64,000 nt of DNA from Sphaerosporella brunnea (taxonomy: Eukaryota > Ascomycota > Pezizomycetes > Pezizales > Pyronemataceae). Position 1 is the stretch's first letter. Each line of letters starts with the position of its first letter. Location of the stretch: contig VXIS01000080.1 of NCBI GenBank assembly GCA_008704415.1, positions 88,621 to 152,620 on the forward strand, in the 5' to 3' direction. A program made the translations under genes and the position numbers. A model generated the notes under the pieces. That model was given only the letters and a program-made list of their open reading frames with translations, was not told where the DNA came from and made no database searches. This document shows positions 1 through 13,358 of this stretch, in pieces.

Positions 1-1804
1 GATTCGGAAAATGTGCCTCTCTTTGACGACACCCCGCGATCTGTTCTCGGTGAGCGCAATTCTCCCTCCATCACAGAGTCACCGCCTAGAAAACGGGGCC
101 TGAGAAAGAAATTGTCCGCAAGCACCGCCGGCGCTCCATCGCCGTTGAAGAACGAGTCCTTTGTTGTCAGAGAGAGGGAGGCCTCGCTTGGCTCTGTAGA
201 CGCTATCAAAGTGTGGGAGGATGATGAGCAGGACACAATCGTAGTGCGAGCTTCACTGGCTGAAAGCGCGACCGATGCTCGCAGTATCAGAAGTAGGACA
301 AAGGAACCAGTTGATGGGCAGCCACAAGATCCCACTCCAGCCACACCTAAAGCGGAGCAGCAACACCAAACGGTGATAGAAGGCAGTGTCGTGGAAGAGA
401 TTAGAACAGAGCAGCCGAAACCATCAGCCGAGAACACTGAAACTGAAGTTGAGGATGCAACTGCGCCAGTTCCAGGGGCGTCGGAAGAGCCATCTGAGCT
501 CCCAGGTGTCGATGGTGATGTCGAGGCGTCAGAGGCCGAAGAGATTTCAGAACTAGATAAACTTCTGGGATTGTGCACCGACCAGAAAATCCTCGATTTC
601 ACAAAATGCATAGATATAATGCTGAAGAATTCTTCAATACGGAAACTGGGTGAGGCTTCATACAGCGAAGTTTTCTTGCAGTCACACTCAGATTCCAATT
701 CAACAACTGTTCTGAAAATCATTCCATTCTCCAACGAGGAGCAATGCGAGGTGAAGCAGATCATCCAGGAAGTGCGCATCACAAAGGCCATGGCTGAAAT
801 TGAAGGCTTCATTGGATTTAGAGGGTGAGGATATCTTGCGCCGCTGCATATAGCCGTTTGCTGATTCGACAACAGTGCATATGTTGTGCGCGGTTACTTT
901 CCCGCGACTTTAGTGGAGCTCTGGGATGCATTCGACGAGGAACGAGGCTCGGAGAACATGCGGCCGAGCCTTTACAGCGAGAACCAGCTGTTCTCAATCA
1001 TCATGCTTGAAAACGGTGGCAAGGATCTGGAACATACCGAATTATACTCGTGGGAGGAAGCTGCAGATGTCTTCTGGCAAGTGGCGACAGCTCTCTCCCG
1101 AGGAGAAGAGCAGCGAGAGTTTGAGGTATTGTTGATATCGGACCTACACATCTGCCGTTTACTTATGGCGTGTTTAGCACCGTGATCTCCACTGGGGAAA
1201 TATTGTGATCCGGCGGATAGGTCAGGATCAGAGCCCAGAGGCATTACTCCAGAGTCTATCTCTTGAAGATACGGAGAGAGCTTCCAAGCTCAAAGTAGCT
1301 CTGATCGACTACACTCTATCACGTGCCTACTGCGGTGATCTCAGCGGAGGAGGCGATATTGAATTCATACCGCTGGAAGATCCAGCACTGTTCACAGGCA
1401 AAGGTGAGCCCAGCCAGACATACTTCACCAACAGTGTATCCACCCGTTACTAACAGACCCTTCCAGGCGACTACCAGTTCGACATCTACCGCTTCATGCG
1501 CAAGCACCTATCATCAGGGCTCGTGCCTCCAGACGAAGAGTACATCGATTGGAACGTTTTCGCGCCGCGAACAAACATCTTCTGGCTACACTATCTTGTC
1601 AACATCCTGCTGACCAAGATGGGAATTCCCCGGCCGGCAGCCCGTGGCCGCAATGCTGCTTCCCCGATAGAGATGGAATGCTTCAAGTGCTTGGAAACCG
1701 TGGGGAGAACTATCGATCCTCGTAAGAAGAGCTTTGGAAAGACATCCCCGCTACAGTCGGCGCAGGAGTTGGTCGCTTGGGCGGAAGGCAATGGGTGGTT
1801 GTAA
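1..1804 (+). CDS. Haspin-type histone H3 Thr3 kinase, 5' partial
   Basis: Exons 1-824, 876-1125, 1178-1403 and 1467-1804 give 545 visible residues. The frame is open through base 1, so the true start lies upstream. Haspin phosphorylates histone H3 Thr3 at centromeres in mitosis. The first ~180 residues are acidic, low-complexity and typical of the disordered haspin N-terminus. The kinase domain begins near 600 (LGEASYSEVF as glycine loop, VLKIIPF with the ATP lysine). The junction at 824/876 restores GAYVVRGYFP. The junction at 1125/1178 restores the catalytic loop HRDLHWGNI. The haspin hallmark DYT (LIDYTLSR) replaces DFG near 1300. The C-terminal helices are complete and end in a TAA. The family call is firm; only the N-terminus is unknown. 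Confidence 0.93.
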
Positions 1805-2501
1805 TGGGGGGGCCGGGGGCGGGGGGGATACATTGGGTATGGAGTTGGGTGCATTTGTTTATGGCTTCTTTTTTTCTTCTTCTAAGGCTTCTGTTCGTGT
1901 TAAAGTTATGATACCGCTCAAGGGAGTTGTACTCTTTGCATCAAATCGTCGAGAAGTAGGGACTGAGTGATACATCGTGAAGCGACCCAAAACTCTCCAT
2001 CCATCACTGACCCGGCCACCCGCTGTTTGCACCTCCTTCCTAAGCACATACCTACTAAGTACCTATAATCCGCCTGGCACTGTGACGTTCCGCCTGAAGC
2101 CGTGTCGTCTCTGCCACCTTGACGCTGGCGATGTTATTTTTTGGAGAGCCATCCTTTTCTTTCATCCTAATCAAAGATGATCCTTATTACGCCCATCCCA
2201 CCGCCGCCGCCAAAGCCCAAAATAAGAAAGCCAAAGAGAGGAGATATAATACACGACCAGAATCGAAGCAGCAGCAGCAAAGAATCATCATCCATCCCAT
2301 CATCCATCATCAACCAACCGCGCCACAGAGGAAGGAAGTAAGTGAGTATAAATATATACGGGTATTCACATCCAAAATGCGACGTAAAGAAAACAAAAGT
2401 TAAAAGTATCCGGGGGTACTCGAGCAGCGAAAAGAAAAAGAAGCCCCGAACGTCTATCTGCAAAAAGAGAAGAAGAAAAGTAATCTAAGAAAGCCGTGTG
2501 T
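1805..2501. other. Convergent intergenic region
   Basis: The haspin gene and the ABC transporter gene end towards each other here. Composition is T-rich and A-rich with a G run near 1807-1828. I see no conserved coding frame; the short frames here are unconvincing. Confidence 0.6.
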
Positions 2502-5132
2502 TCATGCCGACGAGCTGGAGGATTTCCCCTTCATGGCCTCCTCCTCCTCAGTTGCAGCATCGGCCTCCTCGCGCTCGCGGCGCTGTCGCTCCTCCTCGGC
2601 CTCGGCCTCGTACAGCTCCTCTTCGGTCTCGACGGGGTGGCCGTGGTAAATTGGCAATGGAGCTTCGCCGCCGTTGATCTGCCATTCCATCAACCGACTG
2701 AACGGGCCGTTGCGGGAGCTCAGCTCTTCGAAAGTGCCGGTCTCGGCTACTTTGCCGTCGTTGCCGAGGACGATGATGTGGCCAGATCGTTTGATGGTGC
2801 TGCGATGTCATCAGCAACTGCTCTCACGAATCCAGTGCGATCAAAATAACTTACCTGAGCCTGTGTGCGATGGAGATGGTAGTAGTGCTGGACTCCATCA
2901 ACTTACTCAAAGCCTCGTTGACCGAAGTCTCGGACTCGGCGTCCAAGGCACTGGTAGCCTCGTCGAGGATCAGGATGTCGGGCTTCTTCAACAACGCACG
3001 AGCAATTGCAATCCGCTGCTTCTGACCACCCGAAAGCATTGCTCCGCGAGCGCCAACATTGGTCTCAAGTCCATCTGGGAAATCAGAAATGAAGTTGCAG
3101 TTTGCTCGACGGGCGGCTTCGATGATATCCGCTCTGCTAGCATGTGGCTTTCCGTAGGCGATGTTTTCGGCGATCGTTCCAGAGAATAACACCGGCTCCT
3201 GGGCCACTACGCCGATACGTCGCCGCAGTGACTTGAGGTTCAAAGTGGAGATGTCGACATCGTTGATCGTGATCGTACCAGAAGTCGGGTTGTAGAAACG
3301 AAGAAGCAATGATGAGATAGTAGACTTTCCTCCACCGGATGGCCCAACGATTGCAACGTTTGTGCCCGGCTGGATTTCGAAGTTGATCTTGTCGAAGATG
3401 CTGACGGCTGGCCGGGTGGGGTAGCTGAACGAGACATCGTTGAACTTGATAACACCACGAGCGGACGTTACCTTGGTACCAACAGTCGCGGGGATGGTGG
3501 GCTTCCGGTCTTGCAGTTCGAAGAGACGACTAGCAGCTCCCACACCCTTCATAAGCTCAGAATAGAAGCTGGAGAGGCCAAACATGCTGGAGCCAGCGTA
3601 TGCGGTGTACCTGGCTCACATTAGTATGTTTTTGACGAGGCGTAAGGAATCAATATACATTAGGAACGAAGACAGTTCTCCAATGGTAATCGCTCCGGAT
3701 TTAACCAGAGATCCACCAATGTACAAAATAGACAGAATGGTCATGTTTCCGATCAAACCGGTCTACATCACTGTCAGTGCCTACTGATAGCAAACATTTG
3801 AACGGGGCTGGCTTACGGCGCTGAAGAAGGTAGCGCTGACAAAGGCTTCCTTTCTGCCCAGGCTGTAGATTTTACGGACACCTTGGTTGTATCTCGCAAC
3901 CTCCAGGATTTCGCCGGCAAAGGCTTGACTGGTCCGAACATTGCTCAAACGCTCTTCGGCAACCTTTGTCAGGGATCCTAAAGCTCTCTGAATTTTACGG
4001 CTGATAGTTCGAATATTTCGGCCGTAGAAAAATGCCAGAACAGCAATCGGGGGAAACATGATGGCCATGACCGACGTCAACTTGAAACTAACATAGGCCA
4101 TCAAACCGATACCGGCAGTACCAGTGACTAAAGCGCGAAGACCGTCCGAGAGATTCTGAGTGATGCTCTTGCCTACAATAATTGCATCCGAAGAAAGACG
4201 AGAGATCAGGTCACCAACCCGGTTGGCGTCGAAAAATTCGGCATTCTGGACATAAGTACGACTGAAGAGGTTCGACCGTAGACGGGCAACAACACGTTCA
4301 CCGACGAGCCTCAGCAAGATGATACGGCCGTAATTCGCAGCGGCACCGCAGCAGAGAACCTTGGTTCAGAGGTTAGATATCTAGAGATAACTTTTGTAGC
4401 AGAATGCTACGTACAGCTGCGAGAGCCCCATAAAATTGCGGAATAGTAAGTCCGAAGAGCATTTCGCCACTTTCTTCTTTGGTTGCCGCATCGAGAATCT
4501 TGCCAATAGAGAACCTATAACCCTCAGTCGCTGCGGAGGGAGAACTGAGCCACGAGGGAAAGCTTACGGGATAGACATTGTGATACCGGAGCTAATCAAG
4601 AGCAACACAAAAGCACCTGACACCAGTCAGTGTATCGGCCTTCCAACATATCCGCCCATGACTCACCTCCGAGCCATTTGGCCTCTGGCCGTGCGATAGA
4701 CAATAACCGTAATATTTCACCAGATCCAGCCTTTCCGGAGTCCTTTCCGTCCTTGGTGAGCCGTGCCGAGAGGTTCACCTGTGCCGCCTTGCTTGCCTTC
4801 TCGGACCGCTCGAAACCTTCAACCTTGGATTCCGCATCATTCTCCACGGATTGCTTAGCTGGTTTTGTCCGGTCCGGTGTGGCCTGCCTTAATATCGCTG
4901 AACTAAATATCGACCGTATGGACGGAGGGAATGCGTTTCGCGGGCGACGGAGCGAGATCGTTGAAAGCGCGCGAAAGCGTGTGGGGTCGACAGTTGCTGC
5001 CCCACAGCTCGCAGGAGGTACAGTCTTCGCGGCGCATCGATACAGCAGTCCCAGCGAAGATGGCGCACAAAAGGAAGCAATTAATGGCCCCGGTTGGGCC
5101 AATAGCCGTGGCAATTGAGCAACCGCCTTCAT
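2502..5132 (-). CDS. mdl1: Mitochondrial half-size ABC exporter (MDL1/ABCB10 type)
   Basis: Seven exons on the minus strand: 5132-4667, 4616-4568, 4514-4415, 4359-3817, 3762-3659, 3610-2855 and 2799-2502, which sum exactly to 771 codons plus stop. Half-size ABC transporters of this group sit in the mitochondrial inner membrane and export peptides or related solutes. The first ~115 residues are basic and Ser/Arg-rich, fitting a mitochondrial presequence. A six-helix ABC membrane domain follows. The nucleotide-binding domain has Walker [10 protein letters not shown] (near residue 510), the LSGGQKQR signature, Walker [13 protein letters not shown] and the switch histidine SIAHRL. The protein ends in a charged Glu-rich and Ser-rich tail. 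Domain order is TMD-NBD, one of each, so it must dimerise. MDL2 or another ABCB8/10 paralogue is possible; the ATM1 subgroup is less likely. Confidence 0.9.
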
Positions 5133-5137
5133 GACAT
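5129..5137 (-). promoter_or_regulatory. Two-codon upstream ORF overlapping the ABC transporter start
   Basis: On the minus strand an ATG at 5137 is followed by one codon and TGA. That TGA overlaps the main ATG (5132-5130) by two bases. If the transcript starts upstream, a ribosome would terminate on top of the real start codon, a geometry that favours re-initiation. The transcript start is not known. Confidence 0.5.
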
Positions 5138-5143
5138 CGACTG

Positions 5144-5185
5144 CCGCACAGACGGAGGTTCCGCCGCACAGACGGAGGTTCCGCC
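5144..5185. repeat. Short tandem duplication in the ABC transporter leader
   Basis: A unit of about 20 bp (CCGCACAGACGGAGGTTCCG) occurs twice in tandem just upstream of the transporter start. Confidence 0.8.
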
Positions 5186-5911
5186 GACAAGACGAGAAGA
5201 AGGGAGGTCGCGAAGAGGTCTTGCAGAGCTGTGGGGAGACTTCGAGCGGAGCTGGTTGACAGTTGGGTGAAGATGTGCAATACTTGGGGTATGTATGAGG
5301 AGAGGAGCGTTGAGAACAGCCCTTTAGTCATGGAAAATTATTCGGCCGCACGTGATTCAGCCAGACGGGATCCTGTGCAAGCTGAGTGGGAGGGGGACTT
5401 GTCCGGATGCATTGTTCTACTCTACTAAGTACTATGCATACCTACTACTACTGCATGTCTATCGCGATGAGGAATCACGCACAACAGCTGCCGATCGGCC
5501 ATCTCCATCTCCATCGCGCGCGCACACACACACACACGCATTTCAGACTCGGGATTCTCTGTGCGATTGCTGGCAGCACTTGTTGCACTCTGCACAGCGA
5601 CCCCGCAAAAGCCACAGATCTCGCGGGTCGAGGAATGGAATGGAATGGAATGACACTTCCAGAAAACACTAACCGCCAACGGCCAAGCATCAAGCAACAG
5701 CCAGCCGCCTACTATTGAACTACTTGATAGAACACACATGTAGCCAGTGCCCCAGTGCCCCTCCCTTTCCTCACCACACATCATCACCATAAAAAATCTA
5801 ACAGGGTTCTCGCTCCCTCTCTCCCCCCTCCTCTTCCCAAGTCGAGTTCTCCTTCACCTCCCCCCAAGCCCCCCCCCCCCCCTCAGCTGTCTATCACATA
5901 CAGACGTCACC
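5186..5911. promoter_or_regulatory. Divergent promoter region between the ABC transporter and cdc37
   Basis: This spacer contains a CA dinucleotide run near 5521-5538, a GGAAT repeat near 5635-5652, a pyrimidine-rich leader and a C run at 5866-5882 just before the cdc37 ATG. Pyrimidine-rich leaders are common upstream of well-expressed fungal genes. No gene is seen. Confidence 0.5.
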
Positions 5912-7687
5912 ATGGTTCTCGACTACAGTAAATGGGACAGGTAAGTGTACCAGCATATGTATGACGTACCGAAGCTCATCTCTTAGGATTGAACTGTCCG
6001 ATGATTCGGATATCGAAGTCCATCGTAAGCGACTCACCCGTGCAGCAACAAAGAAGCTCTCGTTCCTGCCAAACAGCTCTCTCTTGCTAACCCAATCCAC
6101 CAGCAAATGTCGACAAGCGCTCGTTCATCAATGCCAAACGCCGTCAGATCCACGAGAACCGTCAGCTGCGGAAACAGCAGATGGGTCACTACGAGACCGA
6201 GATTGCCATGAACAACCACCTGCTTAAGATGCTCGACCAGCTCATCGGCACGCTCGGCAAACATTCCTCGGAGCCGGCTCAGGACTTGTTGATGCAGGCT
6301 CTGATTCAGCTATCCAGCGCAGACCACTCTGACGCACCGGCGGTTCCTCAGGGCGCACCGGGTTACGGACAGATGCTCGCCTCGCTGGTGGACACGATCA
6401 AGAAGGAGATCGATGATGAGAAGCCTGACGACAGGTGGAAGGCTTTCATCGCCAAGTTGAAGGAGCACAGAGCAAAACTTGAACAGCAGACTAAGGATAC
6501 CGGCAAGAAGTTGGAGGATCTGCGAAACGAGGAGAAGGCTAAAATCACCAGTGATGATGTTCACGAGGGCTTTTCGGTGGGCCATGTAAACAAAGCGGCC
6601 CCGAAGCCAAGCACATCGCACAGCGCGACGAAAAAGAAGACCGCTACCCAAAAAGTCCAGGCCGTCGAGCAGCTGAACAAATCGGCTGCGCCTCACGCCA
6701 CCCGTGGTGATCAGTCGGTGTCCTCGGGCGCCGAGGCAGATATCGAGGATATTGCCGGGGAGGAAGATGAGGAGGAGGCCCACATCGAGCCGACTGCTCT
6801 TGGCAGAGAATTTGCCAAGATCAAATTCGGAGAATACCAGCGCTGTCTTCAATTTATCAAGCAGCACCCAGATGTTGTTGCTGAGCAGGAGACCGATGGG
6901 CTCTTGATTGATGCCTTCAACTCCCAGATGGCCGGAAAAGACGCCTATGCCAGGCAGTGTGTACACCAAGCACTACTTCTCCAGTACTGCCGACAGCTTG
7001 GCCCTGACGGAGTGTCTCTCTTCTTTAAGCGGTAAGCTTCAGACCGGGAATTTTGTAGAACAGTCGACAGTTGAGCTGATTATACCGCAGTATTACCACT
7101 TCGGGACACCAGGCTCAAAAGGTCTTCCACGACGACGTCAACCAGACCTACAACAGGATCCGTGAGCGCGCCAAGGAGATCGCTTCCGAGAAGGAAGCTG
7201 GGAACCAGGGTGTCGAGCAGATCCAACTTCACGCCGTGGACCCAAACACCACCATAAATATTAACATACCTGCGGCCGATTCCGAAGATCGGGAGGTGCA
7301 GCAAGCTCGGCAGGTCTTCGAATCTTTCCCTCCTGGTTTGAGGAGAGCGCTGGAGAGCGGAAGTCTTGACGAGGTCAACAAGGTATTGGGACAGATGAGC
7401 GTCGAGGAAGCTGAGGAGGTCGTTGGCCAGCTCGGAGAGGTTTGTTTTTCCGCCTTGTGGTTAACAGGTGCGGTTCGACTTACAAGGTATCGCAGGGTGG
7501 AATGCTATCTCTCGAATCTCAGATCATCGATGCGACCACGGAAGATGGCCGAAAGATGCTTCACGAAATCGAAGAGCAAGAGAAGAGAGCAAAGGAGGGC
7601 GCTAGCGAAGTGGACAGCGGAAGCGACACCACCACCAAGGGAAAGGGCAAGGAGCTCGTCAACCCCCTTGCTGCTGAGGTAGATTAA
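5912..7687 (+). CDS. cdc37: Hsp90 co-chaperone Cdc37
   Basis: Exons 5912-5940, 5987-6024, 6104-7031, 7091-7439 and 7496-7687 give 511 residues. Cdc37 loads protein kinases onto Hsp90 in the cytosol. The start is fixed by the N-terminal family signature MVLDYSKWDRIELSDDSDIE, rebuilt across two very short exons. The signature includes the serine in the acidic DDS patch that corresponds to the CK2-phosphorylated position. HPNVDKRSFINAKRRQIHE follows at the third exon. A coiled-coil N-domain, the central Hsp90-binding domain (GREFAKIKFGEYQRCLQFI, FFKRITTSGHQ) and a C-terminal helical domain are all present. The last intron has two in-frame acceptors nine bases apart (after 7486 and 7495); the second gives GEGGMLSLES and is preferred. 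Confidence 0.95.
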
Positions 7688-8949
7688 ATGCTGTGTTCTT
7701 TTTTTTCATTTGTGTCCTAGCAACTTCATTTTTTGGCCGTACAAAGCGAAGTCCCAAACCCGACTTGTGGACCACAAATTTTCTTGCATCTGTTGGATTG
7801 GAGTTCTTTTGAATTTGCTTTTGATCTGTTGATGCCTGTGATTGGGAGCAGGGCAATGGATTCTGACCACCCAAGTAGTGGGGACAAGTCTGTAATTTTA
7901 TAATGAGTGGTGTCAATCTGCTATCGTGCAAAACTTGTGATAAATTGCTGGAGATGCTCCACCATGGATCTGTTCTATCCTGCCGAGAAAATTGTACTAG
8001 CGAACAACTGGCCGGTTTTCTTAACTGGCCGGCCAGCTCGGCAGACAAAAATTTAGTCCATACCACCGAGAAAAGAGCACATCTGCCCAGCAGGCTGGAC
8101 GACCGGGCATAGTTACTCCCATTTTTTAAAAACGGATACTAGAGTATCCGAGTCTAGATACAACTTGAAAGCACTGGCATTTCTGAAGTCTCTATCCAAT
8201 CTTATTTTCTCATCCCCCGATCGCTTTTCGCTTTGGCCCAATTGCATGCAGGCCGACTCCACATTAACAGCTGGCCCAGAAACAATGTCGACACCTTCCG
8301 ACTTTCAGTTGTGCCGAACTGAACTAGGTATTCACTCCGTCTGTGAATTCTGAAGTTACAGCGGTGCGGCACGGATGGTCCTGGTATGGGATGCACGGAA
8401 AAAATAGTCTGGAGCCGAGTGACTGCCGACTTGGCTGGCCTGCCCAGCAGATTGTTGCCAGCAGCCGAGAAAACCGGCCCGTTGGTCGCCAGGACATCTA
8501 CATATCTTGGTTCACTCTAGATGTTTCCGCCAAAAGGCGGACTAGAGTATCTGTGTCAGTGACGGAGTGCCTATGTCGTGCAGCTGCACCTCTGCCGAGT
8601 TTAGTGTGTGCTTGGCATGCGTGTATTAAACCTGACGACAACGCCTTTCTCTCTTCCACGACGTCCTTCCCCAAGTCCAAGCCGCCCACGCTGAACTTGA
8701 TAACTGCAGCAACATCTACACCAACTCTTTGAAGCAGATAGAGGCAGCTGTGGTTACAATATCAGCGGGTTCTCAAAACAGACTCGCCTCAATTTGTAGC
8801 TTCACACTTCTATCGAGGGTAAAGAATTCTTTTAGAAATTTGTCTCCGAGTTCTTGTCGTCTCGCGACCGTCGTAAACAACCCAGCCCATCAGCCAGCCA
8901 TTTCTATCGCCAACCCCCCGAACGCGTCAACAGTTTACAGAATTACGCG
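7688..8949. other. Intergenic region with degenerate inverted-repeat sequence
   Basis: 1.26 kb without a convincing gene. Segments around 7998-8042 and 8420-8490 share GGCCGGTTTTCT and GCCAGC...TCGGCAG blocks in opposite orientation. An ACTAGAGTATC motif recurs at about 8139 and 8543. This looks like remains of an old repeat. The last 300 bp should hold the rtt103 promoter. Confidence 0.45.
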
Positions 8950-10382
8950 ATGTCTTCCTATACCGACGAAACTGTGCGCTCGAAACTGTCGGCGCTGAAC
9001 GACTCACAAGACGCCATCGTGGCTGTCGCGCAATGGATCATGTTCCATAGGTACTGCCTTCGCGAGCTGCCGCTATTTCATCATTCTTATCACTGACTGA
9101 TATCTTCACAGACGACAGGCAAAGCGTTCCGCTGAGTTGTGGCTCGAGAGACTGAAAGAGTCTTCGTCTCACAGGAAGCTTATGCTGGTCTACCTCGCGA
9201 ATGGTGAGCTTGCTCCCTCTCTCACTTAGATGCTCCTTCGCTCTCTTTACTAACAAGCCGACAGAGATTGTGCAGCAGTCAAAGGCGAGAAACAAGCCAG
9301 AGTTTGGAAACGCATTCACACCCGTTAGTGTTACCTGTTGTTTTCGGTTGCTACACAGGTTGGCTGATTTCAGTTGCAGATAGTCGTTGAGAGCATAGGA
9401 GTCGCATACGACGGGTGCAAACCGGATGTTCAGGAGAAGATTAAGCGGGTGGTTCAGGTCTGGCGCGAGAGAAATATCTTCAAGTCCGAGACCCAGGCAG
9501 AGATCGAGCAACGGATTGAAAGTGAGAGAGCGTGACCCTGAAACGGCTGAAAGTCTAATCGCTGATTTTAAAAGCCATTGAGAGAAAAGGATCAGGACCT
9601 TCTAAAAGTGTCTTCGGAGGCGGCCTCAAATTGGGAAGCGGCTTCCTAGGAGGCGGAGGGAAAGGCCCCGACGTTCCCCTCGAGTTCGTTCCACTCATGA
9701 AGACGCACAAGGAGATTCGTGACAAAGCGTCATCGGTCACCATTGCTACTGGTACTGCCAACACCGAGTATCAGAAACAGTTCGATACAGAGCATCTACC
9801 AGCTCCTCCTGTTTACGCTGCTCGACTCTCTGCGCTTCTCAAGACTCTGGATACGGCGGACAGCGCGATCAAGGGCGCCATCGAGGCTCGTAAGGCTCAT
9901 ATCCGCAACATCGAGAGGCTTCTGGAACAGAGCAAGACGGCTCTTGCCAAAGATGAGCAAACCGCGGCTGAGCTGCAAAAGAAGAAGGAAAAGACCGAGT
10001 CTACGAAGGAGTCTGTCGAAAATCTCATCATGAAAGACCTCGAGGAAAGCAACGGCAACGGCAACGGCGGTGGAGATGGAACGCCAGGTGACAAGACCCC
10101 CGATCTCAAGTCGCCGGAGATCGAGGCCCTCACCCCGCCAGCCCAAATCCTGCACGAGCCCGAGCCTCCGACCCCGGCCAGTGAGCTCCACCATCGGCAT
10201 TCGATTGCCCCGGCTGCGCCTCCTTACCCACCCGACTTCCATGCTGGCGCTTCGGAGTTGCTGGCAAGCCTTTCTGCCCCTTTGCACAATGCCGGCGGTC
10301 TCAAGAGAACCCAGGTTGAGGATACCAACATGTTCGAGGGAATCGACGAGGATTTGGTCAACATGTTCAAAAATGAAGGCGT

Positions 10383-10418
<36 letters not shown>

Positions 10419-10467
10419 ACAGAAGTTTGAGCCCGAGGAAAACGATGACGATGAGTACGTTCCTTGA
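8950..10467 (+). CDS. rtt103: RNA polymerase II CTD-interacting-domain protein, Rtt103/RPRD1 type
   Basis: Exons 8950-9050, 9112-9203, 9265-9323, 9380-9521 and 9575-10467 give 428 residues. Rtt103 binds Ser2-phosphorylated Pol II CTD and helps recruit the 5'-3' exonuclease at termination. The N-terminal ~140 residues form a CID: SLNDSQ-type helix start (KLSALNDSQDAI), AQWIMFHR, LWLERLKES, LMLVYLANEIVQQS and AFTPIVVESI, each rebuilt at splice junctions. A Gly-rich linker, a coiled coil (IRNIERLLEQSKTAL...) and a Pro/acidic tail follow. A CAG run near 10383-10413 encodes polyglutamine before the acidic C-terminus. Confidence 0.92.
10383..10413 (+). repeat. CAG trinucleotide run (polyglutamine in Rtt103)
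   Basis: About ten consecutive CAG codons lie in frame near the end of the Rtt103-like gene. Such pure codon runs are prone to length change. Confidence 0.95.
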
Positions 10468-10889
10468 CGGGAGTGAAATATGTGGTTGAACCCCTGATTT
10501 AAGATGCCGTGGTTTTTCTGTTCAGTATTCTGGCATTCGTTTGTACACTAATACTCATAAATATTTACTTTTTTATGGGGGCTGAATATTGATCATGATA
10601 CAGGACTCGAAGTGTTCAACCTTTCGTGATACCTCAAAAGTTGGTGTTGGGGTCCCTTGCTTCGTTGCCCCACCATTGTGAACGGCATTCGCCGTGAACC
10701 CTTGGCAGAGCCCCTCCATTCGAGCTAGCCCTAGTAAAGCCCACCACTCTAAATCTCCCGCCGCGCGCCAAAAATCTTCTCTTCTTTCCCCTTCCAACAA
10801 CCTACCACCGCAGCATATACCTTTGATATCTTCCACCAGTACCAATACTTCATCCCCTCTCGAACGTGGTTAGACCCTAAGCAGCAAAG
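10468..10889. promoter_or_regulatory. Spacer and probable promoter of CTP synthase
   Basis: About 420 bp between two genes on the same strand. The downstream part is C/T-rich and leads to AAAGATGAAG at the start codon. No other feature is seen. Confidence 0.5.
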
Positions 10890-13070
<2,181 letters not shown>

Positions 13071-13358
13071 TGGTGATTTTTTTCTAAAATTCATGGGGTT
13101 TGTAGCGGAAACATCATGTACCATAGACGGTCATAATCTGATCACGGCTTTTCTTCTTCTGGGAAAATGATGGCGCATTGGTCGGTCGGTAGAGAGATAC
13201 AAATAATTTGCACAAGCTTGAGTCGTAGATCAATTGTGACCGAGTGACTGGTATCGAGAATTAGTGAACCCTAACCGCCCCATAGGAACCTTCTCACCGG
13301 CAAACCGGCATTTCTTCCAGCGGGCACTCCCGAAACGTGAACCTCTCTGCGACTCACG

